64,000 nt of DNA, taken from an uncultured Clostridia bacterium. Its GTDB lineage: Bacteria; Bacillota; Clostridia; Christensenellales; DTU072. Positions 44,461 through 55,090 of the stretch are shown in pieces; position 1 is the first letter of the stretch, and every line of letters starts with the position of its first letter. The position numbers were made by a program, and so were the translations under genes. Location of the stretch: positions 25,429 through 89,428 of the forward strand of contig CALVUD010000004.1 in the NCBI GenBank assembly GCA_944363505.1. The letters are read 5' to 3'. Under the pieces are notes generated by a model, which was given only the letters and a program-made list of their open reading frames with translations, had not been told where the DNA came from and made no database searches.

Positions 44461-46209
44461 ATGCACGTTTTGAAAACTATCGGAAAGAGTGTAAGGGAAT
44501 ATAAGACGCCGTCCGTGCTCGCCCCGATATTTATCGTGGTGGAAGTGGTGATGGAAACCGTTATTCCCATGATAATGTCGAAGCTTATCGACGAATTCGC
44601 GAACGGCATGAACCCCGTATTGAAATACGGCGCGATATTGCTTGCGATGGCGGTGGCGTCGCTCGTTTCGGGCATGCTTGCCGCGCGTTACGCCGCAAAG
44701 GCGGCCACCGGACTTTCCGCCAACCTCAGAAAGGACATGTTCTATTCGATACAGGATTTTTCCTTCCGGGAAATAGACGGTTTTTCGGTGTCTTCGCTGG
44801 TTACCAGAATGACCACGGACGTCACGAACGTCCAGAACGCCTATCAGATGATTATCCGCGGCGCGATACGTACTCCGCTGATGCTGATATTCGCGTTCGC
44901 GATGGCTTTCAGCCTTAACTGGAAAATAGCGTTGTGCTATCTCGCGGCGGTGCCCATCGTCGGAGCGGCGCTGTTCCTGATAGTGTTCAAGGTCATGCCT
45001 TACTTCCGCAGGAGCTTCCGCCGTTACGACGCCATGAACGCTTCGATTCAGGAGAACGTGCGCGCCATACGCGTCGTCAAGTCTTTCGTAACGGAGGAAT
45101 ACGAAAAACAAAAATTCGCAAAGCACGTCGAGGAAGTCAAGAACGATTTCGTGCGCGCCGAAAAGATCCTGGCGCTTAACAGTCCCGTAATGATGTTTTC
45201 CATTTACGCGATAATAATGATCATCGCGGCGTTCGGCTCTCAGATGATCATAAATTCGCAGGCGACGGAGCTTACCACGGGCGAACTGACCGCGCTTATC
45301 GGTTATGCGGGGCAGATACTGGGTTCCATGATGATGCTTTCGATGATAATGGTCATGATCTCCATGTCGATAGAATCCGCAAAGCGTATCACCGAGGTGT
45401 TGGATACCGAAACTACGATCGTTTCCCCCGAAGACGGCGTAAAAGAAGTTAAAAACGGCGAGATCGTCTTCAAGAACGTCAGTTTCCGCTATTCCGAAAA
45501 AGCCGAGCGCAACGCCCTTGAAAATATCGATCTTACCATACGATCGGGCGAAACCGTCGGCATAATAGGCGGCACGGGATCGTCAAAGAGCACGCTGATC
45601 CAGCTTATTCCCCGCCTGTACGACGTCACCGAAGGAGAATTGACCGTGGGTGGCGTGAACGTAAAGGAATACGACCTTGTATCTCTCCGCGACGCTGTTT
45701 CGCTGGTGCTTCAGAAAAACGTTCTGTTCGAAGGGACGATAGCCGAAAACATACGTTGGGGAAATAAAAACGCCTCTGACGAAGAAGTAAAACGCGTTTG
45801 CGAACTCGCGCATGCGGCGGAGTTCATAAACGAGCTTCCCGACGGCTACGAAACGCATATCGAGCAGGGCGGTTCCAACGTTTCGGGCGGACAGAAGCAG
45901 CGTCTGTGTATAGCGCGCGCCTTGCTGAAAAAGCCGAAGATACTGATATTGGACGACTCGACTTCGGCGGTCGACACGAAGACCGACGCGCTCATCCGTA
46001 AAGCGATGCGCGAGGAGATCCCGGACACCACAAAAATAATCATAGCGCAGCGCATAGTTTCCGTGGAAGACGCCGACAAGATAATCGTCATGGACGGCGG
46101 CAGAATTTCGGATATGGGAACACACGAGGAGCTGTTGCAACGCTGCGAAATTTACCGCGAGGTTTACGAGTCGCAGACTAAAGGAAAGGAGGAATCCGAC
46201 GATGAATAA
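44461..46209 (+). CDS. ABC exporter half-transporter with degenerate ATP site
   Basis: 582 residues: six-helix type IV exporter membrane domain (about 1-310) and ATPase domain. Walker A is GGTGSSKST at 370-378. After Walker B the catalytic Glu is Asp499 (LILDDSTSA), the H-loop His is Gln530 (IIAQRIVS), and the signature VSGGQ is intact. This pattern (Asp and Gln in one subunit, degenerate signature in the partner) marks heterodimeric exporters such as BmrC/BmrD and TM287/288. Exported substrate unknown: drugs, lipids or peptides. Ribosome site GGAGAG. Overlaps its partner by 8 nt. Confidence 0.88.
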   Translation: MHVLKTIGKSVREYKTPSVLAPIFIVVEVVMETVIPMIMSKLIDEFANGMNPVLKYGAILLAMAVASLVSGMLAARYAAKAATGLSANLRKDMFYSIQDFSFREIDGFSVSSLVTRMTTDVTNVQNAYQMIIRGAIRTPLMLIFAFAMAFSLNWKIALCYLAAVPIVGAALFLIVFKVMPYFRRSFRRYDAMNASIQENVRAIRVVKSFVTEEYEKQKFAKHVEEVKNDFVRAEKILALNSPVMMFSIYAIIMIIAAFGSQMIINSQATELTTGELTALIGYAGQILGSMMMLSMIMVMISMSIESAKRITEVLDTETTIVSPEDGVKEVKNGEIVFKNVSFRYSEKAERNALENIDLTIRSGETVGIIGGTGSSKSTLIQLIPRLYDVTEGELTVGGVNVKEYDLVSLRDAVSLVLQKNVLFEGTIAENIRWGNKNASDEEVKRVCELAHAAEFINELPDGYETHIEQGGSNVSGGQKQRLCIARALLKKPKILILDDSTSAVDTKTDALIRKAMREEIPDTTKIIIAQRIVSVEDADKIIVMDGGRISDMGTHEELLQRCEIYREVYESQTKGKEESDDE

Positions 46210-48142
46210 GCCCGTTCCGATGCGTCAGGGTCACACCGCAATGCCCGCGGGTCCTTCGATTCCGAAAGGTACCACGAAAAGGCTGATGAAGTACGTCTTC
46301 ACGGCATTTAAAGGTTATTGGATAATAGTGCTTATCTGCATAGCCGTATCTGCGGTATGCGGAGTTATAGCGCAGACTTATCTGCAACAGCTTATAGACG
46401 ACTGTATCACCCCCGGAATCAAATACGGCATGGACGCCGTTTCCGACAAGCTTATAACGATTCTGTGTACGATGGGTTCGATATATCTTGCGGGCGTGAT
46501 ATGTTCGTTCCTGTATACGCGTCTCGGCGCGATAATCACGCAGTGCATGCTCAAACGCTTCCGTCTCGACATGTTCAACAAGATGGAAACTTTGCCCGTC
46601 AAATACTTCGATACGCATTCGTTCGGCGATATAATGTCGACCTATACCAACGATACCGACGCGCTCCGTCAGATGATAGGTCAGTCCGTTCCCATGGTGT
46701 TCCAGAGCGCCCTCAGTCTGCTGGCGATTTTCATAATGATGTTCGTGTACAGTCTCTGGATGACGCTTTTGGTCATAGCCGTCGTGGTTGCCATGGTGTT
46801 CGTCATAAAGAAGGTCGCCGGCGGCTCCACGAAATACATGCTCGCTCAGCAACGCGCCCTCGCAAAGAGCGAAGGTTATATCGAGGAAATGATGAACGGG
46901 CAGAAAGTCGTCAAGGTGTTCAACCACGAAGACGAAAGCAAAGCGCGCTTCGACGAACTCAACGAAGTCCTGCGCCGCGACTCCTCGACCGCCAACGAGT
47001 ACGGCAATACGCTGATGCCGATACTGAACAACCTGGGCAACATCATGTATGTGCTTTTGGCTGTTTTGGGTGGACTTTTACTGGCTTTCGGGGCTACAAA
47101 CGTAAGTTTTCAGGGAATAGGCGTAATTACCTTAGGAACGATAGTCTACTTTTTGTCGGTGTCCCGTCAGATGGCTCAGACGATAGGTCAGACTTCGATG
47201 CAGGTCAACATGATCGCCATGGGACTTGCGGGCGCCGGACGAATATTCGAGCTTATCGACCAGGTCAGCGAGATCGACGACGGATACGTTACCTTGGTCA
47301 ACGCGACCACGGACGAGAACGGCAATCTGACCGAGAGCGAGACGCGTACCGGTAAATGGGCGTGGAAGCATTATCATAAGGCGACCGACACCACGACCTA
47401 CGTCGAACTGAAGGGCAACATCGAAATGTTCCAGGTCGATTTCGGTTATACGGACGAAAAGATGGTGCTGCACGACGTTACGATAAACGCGAAAGCGGGC
47501 GAAAAATTCGCCTTCGTCGGCGCGACGGGCGCGGGCAAGACGACGATAACGAACCTGATAAACCGTTTCTACGACATTCAGGACGGCAAGATACGTTACG
47601 ACGGAATAAACGTCAACAAAATTAAGAAAGCCGATCTGAGGCGTTCTCTGGGAATGGTTTTACAGGATACCAACCTGTTTACGGGTACGGTCGAGGAAAA
47701 CATCCGTTACGGAAAGCAGGACGCGACTCACGAAGAGGTCGTCGCCGCCGCGACGCTCGCCGGCGCTCACGACTTTATCACGCGTCTTCCCGACGGATAC
47801 AATACCATGCTGACGGGGAACGGTTCCGAACTTTCGCAGGGACAAAGGCAGCTTGTATCCATCGCCCGCGCGGCGTTGACCGATCCGCCCGCGATGATAT
47901 TGGACGAAGCGACATCCTCGATAGACACGCGCACGGAAGCGCTTGTCCAGAAGGGCATGGATAACCTGATGAAGGGCAGGACCGTGTTCGTCATCGCTCA
48001 CCGTTTGTCCACGGTAAGGAACTCCGACACGATAATCGTTTTGGACCACGGCAGGATAATAGAGCGCGGAACTCACGACGAACTGATAGCCCAACACGGC
48101 ACGTATTACTCGCTGTATACGGGCGCGTTCGAACTGGAATAA
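46202..48142 (+). CDS. ABC exporter half-transporter with the catalytic ATP site
   Basis: 646 residues. Membrane domain at about 25-350. Walker A GATGAGKTT at 440-448, Walker B LDEATS with catalytic Glu569, and H-loop His600 (IAHRLS) are canonical, while the signature is LSQGQ at 544-548 instead of LSGGQ. It therefore complements the partner encoded just upstream. A stretch at about 360-405 (TTDENGNLTESETRTGKW) is an extra segment between the membrane and ATPase domains, common in this subunit type in clostridia. A terminator follows. Confidence 0.88.
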   Translation: MNKPVPMRQGHTAMPAGPSIPKGTTKRLMKYVFTAFKGYWIIVLICIAVSAVCGVIAQTYLQQLIDDCITPGIKYGMDAVSDKLITILCTMGSIYLAGVICSFLYTRLGAIITQCMLKRFRLDMFNKMETLPVKYFDTHSFGDIMSTYTNDTDALRQMIGQSVPMVFQSALSLLAIFIMMFVYSLWMTLLVIAVVVAMVFVIKKVAGGSTKYMLAQQRALAKSEGYIEEMMNGQKVVKVFNHEDESKARFDELNEVLRRDSSTANEYGNTLMPILNNLGNIMYVLLAVLGGLLLAFGATNVSFQGIGVITLGTIVYFLSVSRQMAQTIGQTSMQVNMIAMGLAGAGRIFELIDQVSEIDDGYVTLVNATTDENGNLTESETRTGKWAWKHYHKATDTTTYVELKGNIEMFQVDFGYTDEKMVLHDVTINAKAGEKFAFVGATGAGKTTITNLINRFYDIQDGKIRYDGINVNKIKKADLRRSLGMVLQDTNLFTGTVEENIRYGKQDATHEEVVAAATLAGAHDFITRLPDGYNTMLTGNGSELSQGQRQLVSIARAALTDPPAMILDEATSSIDTRTEALVQKGMDNLMKGRTVFVIAHRLSTVRNSDTIIVLDHGRIIERGTHDELIAQHGTYYSLYTGAFELE

Positions 48143-48162
48143 GCTTCCGGAAGATTGATTTC

Positions 48163-48198
48163 GGCGGCGCGGGCTTCAAGCCTCGCCGCCTTTTCTTT
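48163..48198 (+). terminator. Terminator of the ABC exporter operon
   Basis: GGCGGCG (48163-48169) pairs with CGCCGCC (48184-48190); inner GGC/GCC pairs continue the stem. TTTTCTTT follows at 48191-48198. Confidence 0.8.
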
Positions 48199-48266
48199 GC
48201 CCTTAACGGGAGGCGCTTTTCCGACGCCTTGCAAGTATATTAAAAGTAAAACAATTAAACGCGCGC

Positions 48267-48296
48267 TTGTATATATAATAAACGCTGTGGTAGTAT
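48267..48296 (+). promoter_or_regulatory. Candidate promoter of the giant surface protein
   Basis: TTGTAT (48267-48272), 18-nt spacer, extended -10 TGG plus TAGTAT (48291-48296). A TATAAT at 48274-48279 is an alternative -10 but lacks a good -35. Confidence 0.4.
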
Positions 48297-48332
48297 GGGA
48301 ACGTGGAAACTATTCCTATGCGAGGTATTGCG

Positions 48333-51300
48333 ATGAGCTTCAAACCCGGATTACGAGGAAAAACATTACCGATCATCTTTGTCGCGGCGGTTATTTTGTC
48401 AATGACGCTCGCGCTCGCGTTCGTCTCGGGAGAGACGGCGGCATGCGCCGCGGGCGAGGGTAACGAGGCATATATCTTTACGGTGGACAGCGGTACTTAC
48501 ACCTTCGGTACGACGTTCAACGTTTCGGGCAGCGCGCAGCTTCCCGTGATCACCTTGAAGTTTTCGGGAACCAATACCGGATACGCTTCGATGAGTTTCT
48601 GGTATCTTCTCAGCGACGACGCCACCATCGACGCCGACGAGAACTGGGTCGAGATGACGGCGGGAAATTACGACGCGCTCACGGGCACGGCTTCGATTTA
48701 CACGGATTCGTTCGCGCGTTCTTACGCCGACGAAAGCGGTAAGTTTTCGGGATACATGTTTTTCCGCGGCGGACTGGTCGGCGGAGAGGGCGCCGAAGAT
48801 TATTACATAGACCTGACCCCCAGACTTTTGCTTATCGAGGGCATCTCCGTTTCGGGTAACGACGAATACAACGTAACCTCCGTTACCGCTTCTGCGGGCG
48901 GCGTAAGCTACGATCTCACCCAGTCGGCTCCCGCCTGGACTGCCGAAGCCGTTGTACTGACCGCGGTTACCAACGGCACCGACAACGTGAACTATTTCTA
49001 TATTTTGGCGGACGATCCCGGCGCCGTACCCGTTCCTTTTAAGGTTTACCGCAATTCTTCGGGTTCGTATTACGGACAGGCGACGATAGGCGGAGAAGAT
49101 TCCGACGTGAAATCGTATTCGGGCAGGCTGACGGTATATTCGCAAAACAGAAGCGGAACGTACACGCATTATTACGACAAAACCCTTACGGTCAGACTGG
49201 ACACTGCCAGCCCAACGTTCACGGTTACTGCCACAGTTCCTTACGGCTCGGGTACGGTTTCGTATTCCGAAGGCAGCTGGACGAATAAAAACGTTACTTT
49301 CCATATCGCTCCGACAAACGTCCTTTCGGGCGCGACTTATTCGTATTACACCACCAATCCCAACGAGCTGACCACATTGCAGGCGACGGGAAGCGGCGAC
49401 AACGTCGAATACAGCCTCGAAATTTCCGAAGAGGGCGTTACGACAGTCAATTTCGTGGCGGTCAGCGGATCCAGACTCAGATACACCTCCCCCAACCATA
49501 TCGTGCGTATCGACAAAGCCGAACCCGAGATCAAAGTGGCGGCGGTCGATTCTCTGGGTACGGGCATATGCACTCTCGGCGCGGTTCCGGGCTCTGGAGA
49601 GCGCGCGGGCTTCGCGTCGGGCGGCGTAACATTCACTCTGTCCAATCTGACCGCGCAGCAGACGGGCAACACCGCGTCGTATTCTTACAGCAGCGACGGC
49701 GGTTCTTCGTTCACCGCGCTCAATCCCACCAACGGACTTTACGTTCTGCCTCTCGCCAATTCCGATTCCTCGGTATTTTCGGGCAACACATATATTTTTA
49801 AAGTTCAGACGCTTTCCGGACTCAGCGACACTTTCGAATTTACTTTCGCGATCCTGGACGGCAGTTTTTATACCGACATGGAACTGAGTATCCCCGAAGC
49901 CAATCCGGGCGGCTGGATCAACGAACCCGTGAGCGTGTCGTTCACGCTACCCGCGTTCCTTTCCGACGCCGTCATAGGCGCCGGCGGGCAGGAATACGAG
50001 ATACACGGATACGTTACGGGCGACACTTCCACGGACACGGTCATGGAAGCTACGGTTTCCGATTCGCCTTTGGGCGCGGGTTACAAAGTGTATACCGTTA
50101 GCGTGGCGCGCAATCTGAACGGACAAAGCTTCTCGTTCACCGTTTACGACAAGGCCGGAAACGCCGTTCAGTACGAGACCGACGAAAACGGAAATATCGT
50201 CGTCGATCCCGATACCGAGCAGAATTTCCCGCTTCGCACGGGTATTCTTTACCTCGATCTCGAGATGCCGAGTTACGATGTCGTAAAGACCGTCGGAGCG
50301 GGTTCCATAGTGCTTGACGAGGACGACTGGTCCGCCGAAGAGGTGGTCATCACGATAACGCCCACCGTGCCGATTTCAGGGATCAACTGCTATATCATGC
50401 GCGGCACCAACCCGTCCACCGAGACGCTGAAGCTGACAGCCGACGGCACATACGTTTATACTGCAAGCGCCTCGGGCGAATACGGCTTCAGACTGATGAG
50501 CGGCGCGGGCAATTACGTTGACGTATGGGCTTCGGTCAATATCGATCCTTCCGCCATAGAATACGTCGAGATCAACGAGCCGTGGAACGCGTTCAGGATC
50601 AATCCCGACGGTTCGCTCGGCGCCGAGATAGATTATACGGGCGGCGGATACGGAATCGTCTCAACCGATATTTTGCTGACTTTCGCGGTAAATCAGAACG
50701 CTGCGGGCGGCACGGGACACTTCGATATTCTGTACTTCGATTACACCGATTTCGGCACTTTGAACGCCACGATAGACGACTATACTTTGTATGAGGACGC
50801 CGATGTCGCGGCGCGTTTCCCCGACAGTTTCCTGATCCGTATGCCGTCGGACGGTTCCGACGGAACTCTGAGGTTTGCGTTCATACTGCGTTCCAAAGCC
50901 GTGGACGCTAACGGAGTCTATTCCTATACTCCCGTCAGACAGATAGAAATCGATTACGACGTAAGACCCTTCGAGATAAAAGCGGAAACTTCGTATGTAT
51001 CGTCGTCGTGGACGGGCGACGAAATCACTTTCGGACTTTCGTTAAAGGACGCCGACAACGCCGCCAACATACAGGTCGAATATTACCAATACCGTCTGGA
51101 CGCCGCGGGCTATGAAGAATGGATCAAGATAGATCCCGTATTTACCGACACCACCCGTTACGAGCAGGCGTTCTATTTCGAAGGAATACAGCAAGCGGTA
51201 TCCGTACCCGGAATAGGCGAGATACAGGGCATGAGCTATAACGGAACGATATACTTCCGCGCAGTAACGACGGCGGGACTGGCAAGTCAGGAAGTCAGAC

Positions 51301-54209
51301 AGGTCGTGAAAATCGATTGCTCGACGCCCGACGCGTTATATTCGCTAAACCTCGGTAGCGGCGAGATAGTTTACGACGATTCCGCGAACATCTACCGCGT
51401 GTACAGCGATTCGACAGTATCCTTGTTCCCGCAAAGTTTCGATTTCAAAGCGCCTATAACTTATTATTACAACCAGTCGTCGGCGGACACCGCGCCCGTT
51501 TTCGTGGGCGACGGTAACGACGGATGGGTCCGCCTCTCCGGCAACGTGGCGCTGGCAAACGGCGACACATACTGGCTGTATGCCAGAAACGAGGTCAACC
51601 GTTATTCGGCTTTCGTCAAAATATACGTTACTCTGGACACCAACGTGCCTCAATTGTCCGTACAGATCGCCGGTCCCACGACGGGCTCCGGCGGCGGTCT
51701 GGAATTCCAGTGGACGGACGAGGCGGAATTATATCTGAACGTTACGAACCTGACGGGAGTCGCTACGGGACTATATTTCGAATATAAGGTCGACGGCTCC
51801 GACGAATGGGTGCGCCTCAGCGACGCTTCCGTCGAAATTCAGGCGAACGGCTTCGTTTCTCAGAAGATCGTATTCCGCGGCGGCGCCGAGGGCGAGACCC
51901 CGACGGACTTTGAAATTCTCGGAAACCGTATCAACACTGTACTGTTCCGAATCCTCAACCTCGGAGGCAGCTCGGTAGTCAGCGATTCCGTGATAGTCAG
52001 GATCGATTCCGCCGAGCCGTCGTTCGACCCCGTGTTCGAAACTCCGATGCTCGGCGAGATCACCGATCTCGGGATCTGGTATACCGAAGCGATAACCGTT
52101 ACCATGTATCCCGGCGCGCCCGTAAACGAGTACGGCTCCGACGTCAGGAACCCCGGCGGCGTGGAATATTTTTACAGAGTGATCTCGGGGGCTGCCGGTT
52201 CCTCCGATTATCAGAGGATGCGCGGCAACAGCTTCTCGACGGACGACGTCGTGGGATTTAGCGGCAACGGCGAAATCACTCTCGAACTCAGAGCCGTTTC
52301 CGTGGCGAACGGAAAGGCGGGTTCGGTTACCGTTACGCTTTTTGTGGACAAGGTTTCTCCCACGTTCGAACTGGTAGGAACGGCGATCCGCAACAATATG
52401 GACGCGGGTACTCTTGCGTCGGGCACTTGGACGAACGCCGATTCAGTAAATATCGCGATATCTTCACGCGCCGCGAACGCTTCGCCCGTACAATATACTT
52501 ATTATTGGGAGAACAGCGCGGGCACGGTGGAGAACTGGCCGACCATAGACGGCGCTCTCGGTACCGTAAACAGGACCCAGATGGACGTACTGCACGTTGT
52601 GGCTGTCAGCGGCGGCGGCAACGGAATCCGCGTGGAACGCGTGTTCGAGGTCAAGATCGACAACGTCGCGCCCGTTATTTATGCGGGCAACATAGTCAAT
52701 AACGTCGACGACCCGGCAAATCCTTACGTCTATTATATCGACCAGGTCATAAGGTACGAGGAAGCCAACCTCAAGAGCGCGATGTATAACAACTTCCCGC
52801 TTTCCAACGGACAGATAATCGCTACCAATACCGTCGACAATTCCAACAACGGTTACGTCCACATCGTCATAGAGGATCTCGCGGGCAACAAAGCGGAGCT
52901 TACGTTCTATATGACCATATTCCCGCTTACGGTGAATACGATAGAGCTTTCCGACGAACACCGCGCGCTGCTGGACGAGTTCAAAAACGATTTCTATGCT
53001 GCGGAGCAGGGACTGACCGAAAGCAGACGTCAATATTTCTCGACGCTTATTTCCCGTCTCGAAGACAGACTGTTCATGCTCGAGAAGATGGTTGAGGATT
53101 ATCAGGGATATCTCAGACAGGTTAACAGTCAGCAGTCGTTCACGCTGGTTTCCGACTACGACCTGATGTACACCTATATCAACTACTTTACTACAAAGGA
53201 CGAACTCACCCGTTATCCCGATTGGCTGCAGGAAGAAATTCTGAAGGGCGTGTATTCCTCTTACTATACCAAACTGGTCAGCCAGTTCAATAAACTGAAC
53301 TCGCTGATGATAGAGGTGCTGGACATAGAGGATTCCGTCGTGGCGCTTCCCGCCACCAACGTGGTAGAGAGAACGGACTATCAGAACGTGATCCGCGTAT
53401 ACAACGCATACGATTCTCTGGCGGGCGACCAAAAGGCGGTTTTCACGCCGAATCTCTATAACAAACTCACCGAGCTTAAGCGCATATGCGAAGTGCTTCT
53501 GATGCAGGACGAAACCACGGGTATCAGTATCGACGGCGAAAAGCTGGTAGGCGAGACCAACGGCGCCATGCTGAAGGTTACTCCCTACGCGCCCGAATCT
53601 CAATACTTTATCGAGGCGCAGACAACCTTATATAATATGTTGACCGCGGCGGATTCCAGAAAGATACTGACTATCAACAGACTGTATCTGGACGGCGTGG
53701 GCGCTCAGTACGACACGGGCACGATCACGGTTACTCTGCCCATACCTCAAGATTATCAGAATTACGTCTATTTCGCGGTGTACAGGCTTTCTTCCGACGG
53801 CACGATTACGGCGATAGACACTATGCGTCGCACTCCCGACGGTACCAACGTAACTTTTACCACGAACAGTCTTTCCACATTTATTCTGGCGACCACAGCC
53901 AACGTCGTGGTGGCGGAAACTCCCGAAAAGATATACGGCTCGATAGGCGGGATAGAGATCGACGGAACGCTGCTGACTTACATTACCTATTCGGTAGTGG
54001 CGATGTTTATCGTGTTCGTGATAATCGTGATACTGGTTGCGTTACGTCGCCGCAGATTCCTGAGGGGCTATAACCGCGATCACAAAAAGTCGCTCGTGCG
54101 CCGCGGAATCCACAATATCCCGAAGGGCAATCCGCCTCCGCCGTCCAACCCCGCGCGTCCCGCGGAGCGCGTCGGACACGATCCTACGGTTTATTACCGC
54201 AAAAAATAA
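48333..54209 (+). CDS. Giant Ig-like repeat surface protein with C-terminal membrane anchor
   Basis: 1958 residues from ATG 48333 (GAGGT 8 nt upstream); in-frame GTG 48303 and ATG 48318 are alternatives. A signal peptide at about 1-42 (LPIIFVAAVILSMTLALAFVSG). From about 250 to 1490 there are about nine Ig-like units, each starting with a V-x-(I/L)-D-x-x-x-P motif (VRLDTASPTF, VRIDKAEPEI, YLDLEMPSY, VKIDCSTPDA, VTLDTNVPQL, VRIDSAEPSF, LFVDKVSPTF, VKIDNVAPVI) and a W-T-N/W-S-A-E element. A helical, probably coiled-coil stretch follows at about 1535-1690, then a beta domain, one membrane helix at about 1880-1903 and a basic tail (RRRRFLRG) with a Pro-rich end. No LPxTG motif. Adhesin or envelope scaffold by inference. 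Confidence 0.8.
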   Translation: MSFKPGLRGKTLPIIFVAAVILSMTLALAFVSGETAACAAGEGNEAYIFTVDSGTYTFGTTFNVSGSAQLPVITLKFSGTNTGYASMSFWYLLSDDATIDADENWVEMTAGNYDALTGTASIYTDSFARSYADESGKFSGYMFFRGGLVGGEGAEDYYIDLTPRLLLIEGISVSGNDEYNVTSVTASAGGVSYDLTQSAPAWTAEAVVLTAVTNGTDNVNYFYILADDPGAVPVPFKVYRNSSGSYYGQATIGGEDSDVKSYSGRLTVYSQNRSGTYTHYYDKTLTVRLDTASPTFTVTATVPYGSGTVSYSEGSWTNKNVTFHIAPTNVLSGATYSYYTTNPNELTTLQATGSGDNVEYSLEISEEGVTTVNFVAVSGSRLRYTSPNHIVRIDKAEPEIKVAAVDSLGTGICTLGAVPGSGERAGFASGGVTFTLSNLTAQQTGNTASYSYSSDGGSSFTALNPTNGLYVLPLANSDSSVFSGNTYIFKVQTLSGLSDTFEFTFAILDGSFYTDMELSIPEANPGGWINEPVSVSFTLPAFLSDAVIGAGGQEYEIHGYVTGDTSTDTVMEATVSDSPLGAGYKVYTVSVARNLNGQSFSFTVYDKAGNAVQYETDENGNIVVDPDTEQNFPLRTGILYLDLEMPSYDVVKTVGAGSIVLDEDDWSAEEVVITITPTVPISGINCYIMRGTNPSTETLKLTADGTYVYTASASGEYGFRLMSGAGNYVDVWASVNIDPSAIEYVEINEPWNAFRINPDGSLGAEIDYTGGGYGIVSTDILLTFAVNQNAAGGTGHFDILYFDYTDFGTLNATIDDYTLYEDADVAARFPDSFLIRMPSDGSDGTLRFAFILRSKAVDANGVYSYTPVRQIEIDYDVRPFEIKAETSYVSSSWTGDEITFGLSLKDADNAANIQVEYYQYRLDAAGYEEWIKIDPVFTDTTRYEQAFYFEGIQQAVSVPGIGEIQGMSYNGTIYFRAVTTAGLASQEVRQVVKIDCSTPDALYSLNLGSGEIVYDDSANIYRVYSDSTVSLFPQSFDFKAPITYYYNQSSADTAPVFVGDGNDGWVRLSGNVALANGDTYWLYARNEVNRYSAFVKIYVTLDTNVPQLSVQIAGPTTGSGGGLEFQWTDEAELYLNVTNLTGVATGLYFEYKVDGSDEWVRLSDASVEIQANGFVSQKIVFRGGAEGETPTDFEILGNRINTVLFRILNLGGSSVVSDSVIVRIDSAEPSFDPVFETPMLGEITDLGIWYTEAITVTMYPGAPVNEYGSDVRNPGGVEYFYRVISGAAGSSDYQRMRGNSFSTDDVVGFSGNGEITLELRAVSVANGKAGSVTVTLFVDKVSPTFELVGTAIRNNMDAGTLASGTWTNADSVNIAISSRAANASPVQYTYYWENSAGTVENWPTIDGALGTVNRTQMDVLHVVAVSGGGNGIRVERVFEVKIDNVAPVIYAGNIVNNVDDPANPYVYYIDQVIRYEEANLKSAMYNNFPLSNGQIIATNTVDNSNNGYVHIVIEDLAGNKAELTFYMTIFPLTVNTIELSDEHRALLDEFKNDFYAAEQGLTESRRQYFSTLISRLEDRLFMLEKMVEDYQGYLRQVNSQQSFTLVSDYDLMYTYINYFTTKDELTRYPDWLQEEILKGVYSSYYTKLVSQFNKLNSLMIEVLDIEDSVVALPATNVVERTDYQNVIRVYNAYDSLAGDQKAVFTPNLYNKLTELKRICEVLLMQDETTGISIDGEKLVGETNGAMLKVTPYAPESQYFIEAQTTLYNMLTAADSRKILTINRLYLDGVGAQYDTGTITVTLPIPQDYQNYVYFAVYRLSSDGTITAIDTMRRTPDGTNVTFTTNSLSTFILATTANVVVAETPEKIYGSIGGIEIDGTLLTYITYSVVAMFIVFVIIVILVALRRRRFLRGYNRDHKKSLVRRGIHNIPKGNPPPPSNPARPAERVGHDPTVYYRKK

Positions 54210-54287
54210 CAACCCCCGTATTTTAAGTTCCGCGTCAGCGAACTGAAGATATAAAAACACAGTATTTGAGGCAAAGGAGGTATTTCA

Positions 54288-55073
54288 ATGACAATAGACG
54301 TGAAAACTTTGGCTTTCGTCAATTTTTACGCGGCAATGGGAACGCTCGAAAAGTATGTCGAGTACGATGAGACAGCCCGCTCTATAGCCGCCGCACAGGA
54401 CCTGACGGTTCGCTTTAAGGTGAAAGACGGTCCCGACGGAGTATTGATTTTCGAGGGCGGCAAGATCAGCGTTCAGAAGTACGACGGCATGCGCAAGACC
54501 GATATAGTTCTTTGGTGCAAGGATCCCGATAATTTCAACAAAGTCGTCGACGGAAAAGCGATGCCTATCCCCGTTAAAGGTCTGTTCAAGACTTTGGCGT
54601 TTATGGGAAAACCCACCAGCCCCTTCATGCAGCTGACCGGCAAGATGGCGGAGATCATGCGTAAAAAGGAGTTTGATAACCCGGCAGAACGCGAATTGAG
54701 TACCAAACTGGCGTTTTATGCAATGGTGGCGGGTATTGCGCAAGTGGGCAACAACGATCCCATAGCGCGTTACGCCATGAAACGCGTGCTGGACGGTAAA
54801 ATCGTTCTGGGCATCAAAGACGTCTGTTACGCGACGCTTATAAAAAAGGGCGGAAACGGTCCCGACGCACATCTTACGTGCGTGCGGCATAAGGAGCCCG
54901 ACGGCAGGGCTTTCATGACGTTCGATTCCATAGATACCGCGAAAGGTCTGATCGACGGAGAACTCGACGCCATGGCGTGCATCAGCGGCGGATCCTTGGA
55001 CACCCGCGGCCACATGCTGATGCTGGACAACCTGAACAAGATCCTGAACATAGTGCCGAAGTATCTGGCATAG
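54288..55073 (+). CDS. SCP2-like sterol-carrier-fold protein
   Basis: 261 residues. The central segment, with VRFKVKDGPDGVLIFEGGKIS near 44-64, the TDIVLWCKDPDNFNKVVDGK strand-helix pattern and PVKGLFKTLAFMGKP, resembles SCP2 (sterol carrier protein 2) lipid-binding domains. The second half (about 120-261) is a different, unrecognised domain. No signal peptide. Strong ribosome site CAAAGGAGG. It lies 17 nt before a class III aminotransferase gene and is surely co-transcribed with it; together they may act on a hydrophobic amine or amino acid (speculative). Confidence 0.55.
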   Translation: MTIDVKTLAFVNFYAAMGTLEKYVEYDETARSIAAAQDLTVRFKVKDGPDGVLIFEGGKISVQKYDGMRKTDIVLWCKDPDNFNKVVDGKAMPIPVKGLFKTLAFMGKPTSPFMQLTGKMAEIMRKKEFDNPAERELSTKLAFYAMVAGIAQVGNNDPIARYAMKRVLDGKIVLGIKDVCYATLIKKGGNGPDAHLTCVRHKEPDGRAFMTFDSIDTAKGLIDGELDAMACISGGSLDTRGHMLMLDNLNKILNIVPKYLA

Positions 55074-55090
55074 CAGTAGGAGGAGTTAAG

